Counted from the stretch's first letter, positions 51,837-60,739 are shown. The stretch is 64,000 nt of DNA from Candidatus Sulfidibacterium hydrothermale (GCF_020149915.1 NZ_CP083760.1:1364001-1428000); one strand, 5' to 3'. The notes: generated by a model from the sequence alone, not told the origin. Translations and numbers: made by a program.

Positions 51837-53323
51837 TGGAAAATATAGCTGATTATATCAAAGAAGGTCGCTCCGAAGCATGGCGTGTGGAACTGCGCAA
51901 AGCCATGAAAGCCAAAGAACGTACCAGTTTAGAGCGCGTCAAAATGCCGGAACAGGATCCGCATGTAAGAAATAAAAATATTATTGAAGTAAACCTGGGA
52001 GTTACTGAAGAAATGGCTGTGGCAGAAGCCCACCGTTGTCTCGATTGCCCCGAACCGACCTGTACCATTGGTTGTCCGGTAGGAATTAATATTCCTAAGT
52101 TCATCAAAAAAATCGAAACAAAAGATTTCCTGGGTGCTGCAGCTGCCATTAAAGAAACCAATGCGCTTCCGGCAGTTTGCGGTCGTGTTTGCCCGCAGGA
52201 AAAACAGTGCGAGCTGAACTGCTTCTATACCCAGAAATTACACAAACCGCCGATCGCTATTGGTCACCTGGAACGTTTTGCTGCTGATTATGAAAGAAAC
52301 AGCGGAAAAATGAATATTCCGGAAATTGCCGAATCCAACGGTATTAAAGTGGCTGTAGTAGGTTCTGGTCCTGCCGGACTGGCTGCCGCTGGCGACCTGG
52401 CTAAATTCGGATACGATGTTACCGTATTTGAAGCCCTGCACGAAATTGGTGGTGTGCTGAAATACGGTATTCCTGAATTCCGTTTGCCCAACGACATTGT
52501 GGATGTGGAAATCGAAAACATGCGCAAAATGGGTGTGAAATTCCGCACCGACTTTATCGTAGGAAAAACCGCTTCGTTTGAAGATCTTCGTGCTCAGGGA
52601 TTCCAGGCTTTCTTCGTAGGAAGCGGCGCCGGATTGCCTCGTTTCATGAACATCCCCGGAGAAAACTACAACGGTATTTTCTCTTCCAATGAATACCTGA
52701 CCCGTGTAAACCTGATGAAAGCGGCTCACGACGATTACGATACGCCGGTATTGTTTGGTAAGAACGTAGCCGTTATTGGTGGTGGAAATACTGCAATGGA
52801 CTCCGTTCGTACGGCTAAACGTCTGGGTGCTGAAAGAGCCATGATTGTTTATCGCCGTTCGCGCGAAGAAATGCCGGCCCGTGTGGAAGAAGTACATCAC
52901 GCACTGGAAGAAGACATTGAATTCATGAACCTGCATAATCCGGTAGAATATTTTGCTGATGAATCCGGCCGCGTGAATAAAATGCGTGTCCAGAAGATGG
53001 AGTTGGGTGAACCGGATGCTTCCGGTCGTCGTCGTCCGATTCCGATCGAAGGTTCTGAATTTGATATTGATGTTGATTTGGTAGTGGTTGCTGTTGGTGT
53101 TTCTCCGAACCCCATCGTTCCCAGTAGCCTGAAAGATCTGAAAATGACCGACTGGGGAACCATTGTGGTGGATAAAGAAACCATGCAGACATCCATTCCT
53201 GATATTTTCGCCGGTGGCGATATTGTACGTGGGGGAGCTACCGTAATCCTGGCTATGGGTGACGGACGAAAAGCTGCCGCAGGTATTCATAAATACTTAC
53301 AGGAAAAAGTAAAAGCCAATTAA
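51836..53323 (+). CDS. NfnB/GltD-like FAD and 4Fe-4S oxidoreductase subunit
   Basis: Flavoprotein with two N-terminal 4Fe-4S clusters (CLDCPEPTCTIGCPVG near residue 65 and CGRVCPQEKQCELNC near 105), an FAD Rossmann site (VAVVGSGPAGLAAAGDLAKF) and a second NADPH site (VAVIGGGNTAMDSVRTAKRL). It ends with the FAD-binding IFAGGDIVRGGATVILAMGDG. Listed in databases as glutamate synthase small subunit, but no large subunit is present; beside an NfnA-like partner it is better read as NfnB, which bifurcates electrons between NADH, NADPH and ferredoxin. 495 residues. A terminator at 53333 separates it from the DHOD-like gene. Confidence 0.9.
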   Translation: MENIADYIKEGRSEAWRVELRKAMKAKERTSLERVKMPEQDPHVRNKNIIEVNLGVTEEMAVAEAHRCLDCPEPTCTIGCPVGINIPKFIKKIETKDFLGAAAAIKETNALPAVCGRVCPQEKQCELNCFYTQKLHKPPIAIGHLERFAADYERNSGKMNIPEIAESNGIKVAVVGSGPAGLAAAGDLAKFGYDVTVFEALHEIGGVLKYGIPEFRLPNDIVDVEIENMRKMGVKFRTDFIVGKTASFEDLRAQGFQAFFVGSGAGLPRFMNIPGENYNGIFSSNEYLTRVNLMKAAHDDYDTPVLFGKNVAVIGGGNTAMDSVRTAKRLGAERAMIVYRRSREEMPARVEEVHHALEEDIEFMNLHNPVEYFADESGRVNKMRVQKMELGEPDASGRRRPIPIEGSEFDIDVDLVVVAVGVSPNPIVPSSLKDLKMTDWGTIVVDKETMQTSIPDIFAGGDIVRGGATVILAMGDGRKAAAGIHKYLQEKVKAN

Positions 53324-53332
53324 TTTTGATTT

Positions 53333-53368
53333 ACGGGAAGGGGACATCAGTCTTCTTCCCGTTTTTAT
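53333..53368 (+). terminator. Rho-independent terminator after the NfnB-like gene
   Basis: ACGGGAAG...CTTCCCGT stem followed by TTTTATTTTTT. It separates the NfnAB pair from the DHOD-like gene, though read-through is possible. Confidence 0.8.
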
Positions 53369-53404
53369 TTTTTCCGTATCTTCGAAACATTAAAATTTAA
53401 TATT

Positions 53405-54403
53405 ATGGCAGATCTTAGCACAAAATATCTCGGACTGGATCTTCGTAACCCGATAGTCATCGGAAGTTCCGGATTGACCAACTCCGTTAAAGAAATTGTT
53501 GAACTTGATAAAAACGGCGCTGGTGCCGTGGTTTTGAAATCGATCTTTGAAGAACAAATTATTCTGCAGGCCGAACACAGCCTGAAACAAGCTGAAAAAC
53601 ACGGTATGATGTATACCGAGTTGTCTGAAACGCTTGATTATATTGATGTTCATATCAAAGAAAAGGAGTTGGGAAACTATCTTTCCCTGATTAGTGAAGC
53701 CAAAAGCAAAGTACAGATTCCGGTAATTGCCAGTGTAAATGCCATTACGGCACACGAATGGACTTCCTTTGCCAAACAGATTGAAGGGGCCGGTGCGGAT
53801 GCTATTGAATTGAATATTTTTATTATGCCGTTTAATCTGGACGCTGATTGTGAAAAGAATGAACAGGCTTATTATGATATTCTGAAAAAAGTGAAAAGCC
53901 AGGTGAATATTCCGGTTTCTGTGAAAATCAGCCCTTATTTTTCCAATCTCGGGAAAGTAGTGAAAAACCTGGAAGCCAACGGCGCTGACGGTGTCGTGCT
54001 GTTTAACCGTTTTTCTACTCCGGATATTGACATCCAGAATATGAAAGTAACACATGGTGATATTTTAAGTCATGCTTCGGATATTGCCAATTCGCTGCGC
54101 TGGATTGCCATTTTGGCTAAACGGGTGAACCTGAGCCTGGCTGCTTCAACCGGAATCCATGACGGGGAAGCAGTGGTGAAACAATTGCTTGCCGGAGCTA
54201 CAGTAACACAGCTGACTTCAGCTATTTATAAACATGGCCCTTCCTATATTTTGGATGTGGTGAAATTTGTGAATGACTGGATGGAAAGCAAAGGGTTTAA
54301 CTACGTTGACCAGGTTCGTGGAAAACTGAGCCAGGCTGCTAACGAAAACGCCAATGCTTACGAAAGAATGCAGTTTATGAAATATTTCAGTGAAATCAAG
54401 TAA
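53405..54403 (+). CDS. Dihydroorotate dehydrogenase-like flavoprotein (paralogue 2)
   Basis: 332-residue TIM-barrel FMN protein, MADLSTKYLGLDLRNPIVIG at the start, with SSGLTNSVKEIVELDKNGAG, VVLKSIFEEQI, VSVKISPYFSN and LSLAASTGIHDGE. It is a clear paralogue of the protein at 40596-41582, and likewise lacks the Asn-x-Ser-x-Pro-Asn site of true DHODs (ELNIFIMPFN). Its position beside an NfnA/PyrK-like electron-transfer subunit is suggestive: class 1B DHODs use PyrK. A different small-molecule oxidation driven through Nfn is possible. A bidirectional terminator follows. Confidence 0.85.
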   Translation: MADLSTKYLGLDLRNPIVIGSSGLTNSVKEIVELDKNGAGAVVLKSIFEEQIILQAEHSLKQAEKHGMMYTELSETLDYIDVHIKEKELGNYLSLISEAKSKVQIPVIASVNAITAHEWTSFAKQIEGAGADAIELNIFIMPFNLDADCEKNEQAYYDILKKVKSQVNIPVSVKISPYFSNLGKVVKNLEANGADGVVLFNRFSTPDIDIQNMKVTHGDILSHASDIANSLRWIAILAKRVNLSLAASTGIHDGEAVVKQLLAGATVTQLTSAIYKHGPSYILDVVKFVNDWMESKGFNYVDQVRGKLSQAANENANAYERMQFMKYFSEIK

Positions 54404-54423
54404 ATCAATCCTTTCCTTATAAT

Positions 54424-54455
54424 AAAAAAAGGCTGCCTTTCGGCGGCCTTTTTTT
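54424..54455. terminator. Bidirectional terminator between convergent operons
   Basis: AAAAAAAGGCTGCC-TTTC-GGCGGCCTTTTTTT stem flanked by A- and T-runs, so it can stop both the DHOD-like gene (plus) and the inositol-lipid operon (minus), whose last stop codon is 3 bases away. Confidence 0.88.
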
Positions 54456-54458
54456 ATT

Positions 54459-55388
54459 TTATATCATGGAGGCAAAGTCGGAAAGCCATTTTTTGAATGG
54501 CATTTTATTGGCTATTTTTTCAAAGATAAAGATGCCGGTAACGGCAAGTGAAGCGCCGGCAATGACATCAATTACGTAATGATGGCCGGTATAAACTGCC
54601 GAGAACCAAATCCCTAACAGAAAAATGACAAAGAAAATATTAAACCATCCCAGTTTTTTCTTTATGGCGTAATACAAAACTATTACCGGATAAGAAGCAT
54701 GTAAAGAAGGCATGGCAGCCAGTACATTGGCATTCTTCTCATAAAGTGCTTTAAAAACATTCCATCCCGTAATCTGGTCAAAACGGGCCAGTCCGGCCAT
54801 GTGCCCATGAACTCCCGGTTGGAAATGGAAACCATAAATTTCCACATACCAGGGCGGAGCTTCCGGGTAGAGATAGTAAATGACAAATCCCATCAGGTTG
54901 ACCAATAGAAAAACAAGTGAAAACCGGGTGAAAAGGTTTTTGTCCTTGAAATACAGGTAAACGGCAAAAGCAATGGGCACCGGAACCCAGTTTAAATAAA
55001 ACAGGCCGGTGAGGATATCCAGAAATTTGGTGTGAATAAGGTTAAAGAATTCGTTGGGCGTAAGCAGCTTGCCCTGGTAAGTAATGCCAAACAATGCTTT
55101 TTCCAGTTCGTAGGGTTGCCGGATGTGTACGGGAGAAACTTTGTAATTGGGAAGTCCGCGCATAGAATCGTAAACAATCCAGTACACGATAAAAATGGAA
55201 AATCCTAAAGCAAATTTCCGGGTGGCAGGATGCAGGTAGTATAGTGTAAACCAGAGAACAACAAGAAGAAAATGACCGGTTTGCGGCCCGCCGATCAGGA
55301 AATTCCACAGGAGATATACAAGGGCCAAAGTGCTATTGATCAGTAGGTTCTTTTTTGTAAACCGTATGAACTGCGTCGATTCTTTCAT
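54459..55388 (-). CDS. PAP2-superfamily membrane transferase, inositol phosphorylceramide synthase-like
   Basis: Integral membrane protein with six or seven helices and PAP2-type catalytic motifs: AMPSLHASYPV (first His) and YTGHHYVIDVIAG (second His and Asp). The layout, with SLHASYP and GHHYVIDV and an upstream GLPNYKVSPVH segment, follows the AUR1/inositol phosphorylceramide synthase group rather than small PAP2 phosphatases. Such enzymes move phosphoinositol from phosphatidylinositol to ceramide, releasing diacylglycerol. It is the last gene of an operon that also makes inositol phosphate and phosphatidylinositol, so the substrate fits. 309 residues. A simpler lipid-phosphatase role is the alternative. 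Confidence 0.85.
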   Translation of the reverse strand: MKESTQFIRFTKKNLLINSTLALVYLLWNFLIGGPQTGHFLLVVLWFTLYYLHPATRKFALGFSIFIVYWIVYDSMRGLPNYKVSPVHIRQPYELEKALFGITYQGKLLTPNEFFNLIHTKFLDILTGLFYLNWVPVPIAFAVYLYFKDKNLFTRFSLVFLLVNLMGFVIYYLYPEAPPWYVEIYGFHFQPGVHGHMAGLARFDQITGWNVFKALYEKNANVLAAMPSLHASYPVIVLYYAIKKKLGWFNIFFVIFLLGIWFSAVYTGHHYVIDVIAGASLAVTGIFIFEKIANKMPFKKWLSDFASMI

Positions 55389-55436
55389 GCTTTTATCTAT
55401 TTTTCTTCCATGATGTGATTTATCCCGATCTTGCCG

Positions 55437-55988
55437 TTATTCGGTAATCATTTTTTCGTAAACGTTTTTTTTCGTTTTGGGATTGATACCGAAAAGTTCC
55501 ACATATTTTACTTTAGGCCAGAAACCGGAATTGTCGGCATAAATATAAATGTGATCCAATATGGCATTCTGCCCGTCGATGGTTGTATAAATTATGGCTT
55601 TGAAAGGAGCAATTTGTTTCAGGAGAAAATCTCTTTTGTCGGTGGCAACCAAATCAACTTTATATTCGCCTGGTTTTCCTTTTATAGGGGTAGTTTTTAC
55701 GCCGTAGGCAAACATTTTTTCAACCGTTCTGAGCGGCATGGTCTGGCCGTGTTCCTGATACCTGATCCAATAAACATGTACCGGGTTATTGGACTTTAAG
55801 CGACCCTGTTTGTCAAAATTGGCATCGTACACAATAGTATTTTCATTGTGATTCCGTTGGATATAAAAAAGCCGTTTGAATGTTTTTGGCGGAACCGGAT
55901 ATTTCGGGTTTTCTGCTAATCGCATCGGTGACCAAAACAGGCTGAAAAGCATGGTCAGGACAAAAGTTGTTTTGGTAATGCTTATCAT
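55437..55988 (-). CDS. DUF4833-type exported protein, unknown function
   Basis: 183 residues with a signal peptide (MISITKTTFVLTMLFSLFWS) and a soluble domain with LFYIQRNHNENTIVYDAN, NPVHVYWIRYQEHGQ and LDHIYIYADNSGFWPKVKYVELFG, the pattern of DUF4833. The start overlaps the stop of the SDR gene by ATGA. It is found here between the reductase and the PAP2-type transferase. A periplasmic accessory or lipid-handling role is inferred only from the neighbours. Confidence 0.8.
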   Translation of the reverse strand: MISITKTTFVLTMLFSLFWSPMRLAENPKYPVPPKTFKRLFYIQRNHNENTIVYDANFDKQGRLKSNNPVHVYWIRYQEHGQTMPLRTVEKMFAYGVKTTPIKGKPGEYKVDLVATDKRDFLLKQIAPFKAIIYTTIDGQNAILDHIYIYADNSGFWPKVKYVELFGINPKTKKNVYEKMITE

Positions 55989-56977
55989 AACAATTTCTCT
56001 TTTTTAAACCATGCGATGGCATGGCGGATTCCTTTTTCCAGATCGTATTTTGGCTGAAACCCAAAATCTTTTACCAGCTCATCGGCATTGCACAGCCAGT
56101 TTTTACTTACAAGCTCTTTGTATTTGTCGCTGTTAAGCGTGGCTGGTTTTCCGAATAAACAGGAAATCTTTTCGGTGATGGCTACCACGGTACGAACAAA
56201 AAACCGGGGGAAAACAATCACCACTGTTTTTTTATTTAATTCTTTTTTTATCAGGGCATTGAAAGCTTCTGCAGTATAGTGTCCCAAATCGGTTACAAAA
56301 TATGCTTTGCGGGTAATGTCTGTTGCCAGCACATCCATAACCAGGGTAGCCAAATCGAGAACATAGATGAAGGAAAGATGTTGTTTTTTGGAGCCGATAT
56401 AGGTTTCGATATGTTGTTTGATAGATTTGTAAGCCAGATAGTAATCTTTTTCTCTTGGACCATAAACGCCGGTGGGACGCAGGATAAGATATGGAAAATG
56501 ATCTTGTGCCTGTAAAAATTGTTCGGCTTTTAGTTTGCTTCTTCCGTAATAGGTAATCGGGTGGGGGGTATCGGTGGGCTGTATGGGCTGCAGGGTGGTT
56601 TCGTCTCCCGGGCCATAGGCTGCCAGACTGCTGATGAACAAAAATTTATCAGGAACCTTTTGGGTTTCGATTAACGCTTCAATCAAATTTTTTGTGTATC
56701 CGAAATTAACTTTGTCAAAATGCTCAACCTGGCACGTTTTAATAATGCCGGCAGCATGTACGATATAATGAAACCGGGGTAAATCCTGAAAAGTTTTTTT
56801 TAAGTCCTCTTTATCTGCAAAATTTAATTCGGTAAAATGTATATCGGGATGAGACAGATATTTCCGACTACTGGTTTTTCTTATCCCGGCATAAACCTCA
56901 AACTGACGTTTTATGGCTTCTTCAACAATAAAACTTCCCACAAAACCACTTGCGCCTGTTACCAATATCCGTTTCAT
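55985..56977 (-). CDS. NAD(P)-dependent epimerase/reductase (extended SDR), candidate sphingoid-base reductase
   Basis: Rossmann-fold enzyme with the cofactor motif TGASGFVG at the N-terminus, the dinucleotide and substrate region HAAGIIKTC, and catalytic Tyr-x3-Lys in YYGRSKLKAE. The start is taken at 56977 (MKRILVTGASGFVG) because its ATG overlaps the acyltransferase stop by ATGA. 330 residues. Extended SDRs of this kind act in bacterial sphingolipid synthesis, as ceramide reductase in Caulobacter and 3-ketosphinganine reductase in Bacteroides. Its place next to a GNAT-fold acyltransferase and an inositol phosphorylceramide synthase-like gene makes that role likely here, but the sequence alone does not prove the substrate. 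Confidence 0.85.
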   Translation of the reverse strand: MKRILVTGASGFVGSFIVEEAIKRQFEVYAGIRKTSSRKYLSHPDIHFTELNFADKEDLKKTFQDLPRFHYIVHAAGIIKTCQVEHFDKVNFGYTKNLIEALIETQKVPDKFLFISSLAAYGPGDETTLQPIQPTDTPHPITYYGRSKLKAEQFLQAQDHFPYLILRPTGVYGPREKDYYLAYKSIKQHIETYIGSKKQHLSFIYVLDLATLVMDVLATDITRKAYFVTDLGHYTAEAFNALIKKELNKKTVVIVFPRFFVRTVVAITEKISCLFGKPATLNSDKYKELVSKNWLCNADELVKDFGFQPKYDLEKGIRHAIAWFKKEKLL

Positions 56978-58101
56978 ATTCCTTTTTTGATATAACATCT
57001 TCGTTTAAGGTGTTGTCTCAGCTCATAATCTTTGAACATCAGAAAAGCACTCTTGTTGTCTTCCAGCGCATGGCTCGAAATGGCTGTTTTTACTCCGTTG
57101 TCAATATAGGCTTGCATCATTTCGCTATAAAAAACGGCTGGAATCCCTTTGTTTTGGTATTGGGGTTTTACCGCTTGCAACAGCATGTCTACTTTGTCAT
57201 TCTTTTTCAGTGCTTTCAAAATATGAATGAATCCGAACGGAAACAGTTTCCCTTTTGCTTTTTGCAGCGCTTCGGAGAGCGAATACAAAGAAATGCCAAA
57301 ACCTACGACATCATCATCTTTATCGAGAACAAAGCAGACAAACCGCGGATCAATGGCCGAAAAATAATCTTTGGTATATTTTTCGATCTGTTTTTCGGTA
57401 AGCGGGACAAATCCGTATAACGACTGAAAAGCTTCATTTAACGTATGAAACATTTTTTTTGCGTAAGGCAGGAATTCTTTTGCCTTTTTTACCTCCAAAA
57501 CATGAAGGTTGTATTTCTGTAAAACCAATGACGAGATTCGTTTGATCTTATCCGGCACTTTATCCGGCACTTTAATTTCAAACTGTATCCAGTCTACATC
57601 CTTTACATAACCCAGTTTTTCAAGATGTTCCGGATAGTACGGGTAGTTGTATAGCGTAGCCTGGGTTCCTATTTCGTTAAATCCTTCTACCAACATCCCT
57701 TCAAGGTCCATATCCGAAAAGCCCAGCGGACCATGAACGGCTTCCATTCCTTTTTCTTTTGCCCAGTTTTCTACAGCCTGAATCAGTGCTTTTGAAACTT
57801 CGATGTCGTCAATAAAATCAATCCATCCGAAACGCATGTGTTTTTCATTCCATATTTCGTTGGATTTGTGGTTGATAATGGCGGCTATTCGTCCGACAAT
57901 TTTGTTGTCTTTGTAAGCCAGCCAGTACCGGGCCTCACAAAAGTCAAATGCCGGATTCTTTTTGGGGGATAAGGTAGCCTTTTCAAACATGTGGAGTTGG
58001 GGAACACGGTATTTGTTTCCTTTGTAAAGTTTATCCGGAAAGGCGATGAATTTTTTCAGGTCGGCCTTTGATTTTACCTCTTTGATAACAACGTTTTCCA
58101 T
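56974..58101 (-). CDS. GNAT-fold acyltransferase, candidate bacterial ceramide synthase
   Basis: 375-residue protein, long for a GNAT acetyltransferase. The N-terminal part has ARYWLAYKDNKIVGRIAAII, the acyl-CoA-binding beta4 pattern, followed by FGWIDFIDDIEVSKALIQAV and EAVHGPLGFSDMDLEGML, which define a Bacteroidota family. The C-terminal half forms a second GNAT-like lobe (FVCFVLDKDDDVVGFGISLY). Bacterial ceramide synthases (bCerS) are large GNAT-fold acyl-CoA-dependent N-acyltransferases, and this gene is translationally coupled to an SDR in an inositol-lipid operon. The N-acylation of a sphingoid base is therefore the leading hypothesis. A different amine substrate cannot be excluded. 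Confidence 0.8.
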   Translation of the reverse strand: MENVVIKEVKSKADLKKFIAFPDKLYKGNKYRVPQLHMFEKATLSPKKNPAFDFCEARYWLAYKDNKIVGRIAAIINHKSNEIWNEKHMRFGWIDFIDDIEVSKALIQAVENWAKEKGMEAVHGPLGFSDMDLEGMLVEGFNEIGTQATLYNYPYYPEHLEKLGYVKDVDWIQFEIKVPDKVPDKIKRISSLVLQKYNLHVLEVKKAKEFLPYAKKMFHTLNEAFQSLYGFVPLTEKQIEKYTKDYFSAIDPRFVCFVLDKDDDVVGFGISLYSLSEALQKAKGKLFPFGFIHILKALKKNDKVDMLLQAVKPQYQNKGIPAVFYSEMMQAYIDNGVKTAISSHALEDNKSAFLMFKDYELRQHLKRRCYIKKGI

Positions 58102-58164
58102 GGTAAATAAAGTTTAAAGTTAGACATCTTTGGAACCCCCAATATTAATCATTTCATAGATAGT

Positions 58165-60720
58165 TTAAAAATCAAATTTAAATCGTGCTCTGATTCCATA
58201 TTCTGCCACATGCGGATTATCAAGATAGGTAAACCGTTTTACCAAATCGACCCTGAAAAATTTAAAAATGTTGCCAATGCCCACGCTGCCTTCAATGTAT
58301 GGCGTGTCTTTTAGGATAAAGGTAGTCGGATTGCCATCGGCATCGGTAGGAAACTGCATCAGTCCGGGTGTGACTTCCGGATTGTTTTTGTCGGAAAGTC
58401 CACCGTAAAGTACTTTTACTGAAATGATCGAACGCCATTTTAATTTCTTTATTAAAGGAATCTTATTCAGGATGTAGCCGTTGAAATGATGCTCAAGGAA
58501 AAAGCTGACATATTTGTCATTGGCAAATTCAAGGAAGTTCATCATGTTGTACGACCGGAGCTGGTACGAGTAGGTTTGGTTAGCCCGTGGGATGTCCAGC
58601 AACGGAAAAGGAACTTCCCCGAAAATTTTCCCTACTTCCACTTCCGAATTCAAAAAGCCGAACGGAGCCACATAAAAACGTTTGAAAGCATCCAGCGTAA
58701 CCCGCGTGTAAGAATAATCAGAACTAAATAACCCTTTTATTCCCTGGGTTATTGATACCTGAAAGATGGGTTTGTTGGTGATGATGGGAATGCGATAGTC
58801 CATGCCCTGATAAAACTTTTCGTCCGGTGCAAAGCGGAAACGGGCCGTGATCTCGCTTTCTGTAATCGAACTGACGGTATGGCCGTCTTCGTAGGTAAAA
58901 TAAAGTGTTCCGCCCGGTTCCTGATTGATATTCCGGAAAAGTATATCGGTGGAAAAACCATCAGGCCAGTCTTTGTAATGTTCGATCTTAAACATCCGGT
59001 TATACAGGATTTTGTCGGCAACACCCCGTTTAAACGAAAGTAAAAAGTTGTCTTCGTTGATAAACTGTACTTTCATTCCCGGGAAATTGGTTTCGTACTG
59101 GTATTGGATGGATAGATAGTTTTTGGGGTTGTCTTTCAGTGGTTTGTGGTTGAGAGACATTGTCCCCATAATGGAATATTTGAATCGTTTGTCTTTGAAA
59201 CCATATACTCCGTAACCGCTGATGCGGAATGTTTTGCTGAATTTATCGCTGGTACGGGCCCCCAAACGCAACCTGAAACCTTCCACATCATTAAAGCTGT
59301 AAAAAGTATTTACCGGACCGACATCGATTTTGTTGAAATTCCAGTATCCGGCCACAAACAGCATGATGATGTTCATCGTTCTTTTAAAAGCGGGGACGTT
59401 TTGAACACTGTCCACCATCACATAGATGTTTTTCTCTTTGGGACTAAGCTTTGTAAGTCGTTTCTTGGTCCAAAAAGAAGGAGGCCTGTTTTTATATCCG
59501 GGCAGATAGACGGTTTCGTCTGCTCCTTTGAAAACCGAATCGGCGGGCGCTTTGTTAAAGGTGAAATTCCCGTAATCCACTGTTTTTCGGCCAATCATTC
59601 CCGCCCCTTTTTTGGTGAGGTTAAAATCAACCACCAACTGATCTTTGGTGAGCATCCAAACTTTGTTGTTTATAAACGAAAACTCTTGAATCAGATGAAG
59701 ATAAGTAACGAAATTGAGGTTGATCTGTCGCGGTACATGCATGTCGGCTTTCACAATGGCATACCGGTTGTCGTTAGTAATATAAAGACTGCCGATGAAA
59801 GCAAAGCTCTGTTTGTTTCGCGGAACAAAATCCACTTTTATACAATTATAACCGTTTACGTCTAAGGTGTCCGTAATCCGGAATTTGTACACCGAAGGTG
59901 CAATAGTCGAAACCGGGCTGACAAACGGGTTGGTGAGCAGCATGATGGTGTTGTCGTAAATGTTAATGTCCTGGAACATATTTTGGACAATGAATCCAAC
60001 GCCTTGATTGTCAATATATTCGTGAAAACCGGTCATTTTACTCCCTAAAACATAGACCCGTTTTTTGGGAGGAGATTTTCTGAAAAATACTTCCGATCGT
60101 GTTTCCTTTAAAAATACCGGCAGATAAACTTTTCCGTTTCGTTGGGAAGTGTCGGTATAATTAAAAATGAAATGAATCTTTTTAAAGATTTTTTTGTTTT
60201 CGTAAGCATCAGTGATGTTATTGATGTCAAATTCATTTTTTTCATACTTGTCGTAACTGTAGTAATCCAGAGAGCCTTGCCGGTTTCGTTTTTTGTTGGC
60301 GATAACTTTTTTAATTAAGGCCACGGCAGGGTTGTTCTTGTTCCGGTATCTTTTTCTTTTGCCTTTGATGACCAGTTCGTTCAGCTGTATGTTTTTTTGT
60401 TTAAGCCGGAAATTGATTACCTGGCTTTTCCCGGGACGTACATTTTTTGTCATGGTATAATACCCGATGTAGGAAGTTTGTAACTGATGAACATCTTTTT
60501 TGGTCATCAGCGAGTATTTTCCATTGATATCGGTCATGGTACCAATGGTCGTTCCCACAAAAACTACATTCACAAAAGGAAGTGGTTTCCGGGTACGGGC
60601 ATCGATAACGCTTCCCCTTACTACCGTGATGTTTTGCGCCCGGACAAACCAAGGCTGCAAGACAAAAATCAGGGTAAATAAACCCACCCAGGCCGATGCT
60701 GTGATTCCTTTTCTCCTCAT
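58165..60720 (-). CDS. CarboxypepD_reg/DUF5686 probable outer-membrane barrel protein
   Basis: 851 residues from ATG 60720 (MRRKGITASAWVGLF), a signal peptide ending near VRAQ; a longer frame to 60792 is less likely. Residues about 32-110 are a carboxypeptidase-D-like beta-sandwich (VVRGSVIDARTRKPLPFVNV, IGTMTDINGKYSL), and the remainder is strand-rich DUF5686 sequence. The C-terminus reads YGIRARFKFDF; a terminal Phe preceded by alternating residues is the usual barrel-insertion signal of outer-membrane proteins. So it is probably an outer-membrane beta-barrel. The family's function is not established. Its place inside a lipid-synthesis operon suggests a role in surface lipid placement or export. 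Confidence 0.85.
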   Translation of the reverse strand: MRRKGITASAWVGLFTLIFVLQPWFVRAQNITVVRGSVIDARTRKPLPFVNVVFVGTTIGTMTDINGKYSLMTKKDVHQLQTSYIGYYTMTKNVRPGKSQVINFRLKQKNIQLNELVIKGKRKRYRNKNNPAVALIKKVIANKKRNRQGSLDYYSYDKYEKNEFDINNITDAYENKKIFKKIHFIFNYTDTSQRNGKVYLPVFLKETRSEVFFRKSPPKKRVYVLGSKMTGFHEYIDNQGVGFIVQNMFQDINIYDNTIMLLTNPFVSPVSTIAPSVYKFRITDTLDVNGYNCIKVDFVPRNKQSFAFIGSLYITNDNRYAIVKADMHVPRQINLNFVTYLHLIQEFSFINNKVWMLTKDQLVVDFNLTKKGAGMIGRKTVDYGNFTFNKAPADSVFKGADETVYLPGYKNRPPSFWTKKRLTKLSPKEKNIYVMVDSVQNVPAFKRTMNIIMLFVAGYWNFNKIDVGPVNTFYSFNDVEGFRLRLGARTSDKFSKTFRISGYGVYGFKDKRFKYSIMGTMSLNHKPLKDNPKNYLSIQYQYETNFPGMKVQFINEDNFLLSFKRGVADKILYNRMFKIEHYKDWPDGFSTDILFRNINQEPGGTLYFTYEDGHTVSSITESEITARFRFAPDEKFYQGMDYRIPIITNKPIFQVSITQGIKGLFSSDYSYTRVTLDAFKRFYVAPFGFLNSEVEVGKIFGEVPFPLLDIPRANQTYSYQLRSYNMMNFLEFANDKYVSFFLEHHFNGYILNKIPLIKKLKWRSIISVKVLYGGLSDKNNPEVTPGLMQFPTDADGNPTTFILKDTPYIEGSVGIGNIFKFFRVDLVKRFTYLDNPHVAEYGIRARFKFDF

Positions 60721-60739
60721 ACTTTTTTCCCTGCCCGTT

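Noticed and set aside
52238-53290. Minus-strand frame of 350 codons opposite the NfnB-like gene
   Set aside because: Antisense to conserved FAD and NADPH motifs; its composition is that of a mirror frame.
51836-53323. Glutamate synthase (GOGAT) small subunit
   Set aside because: No large subunit is adjacent, and the preceding gene encodes an NfnA/SudB-type partner, so the Nfn reading fits better.
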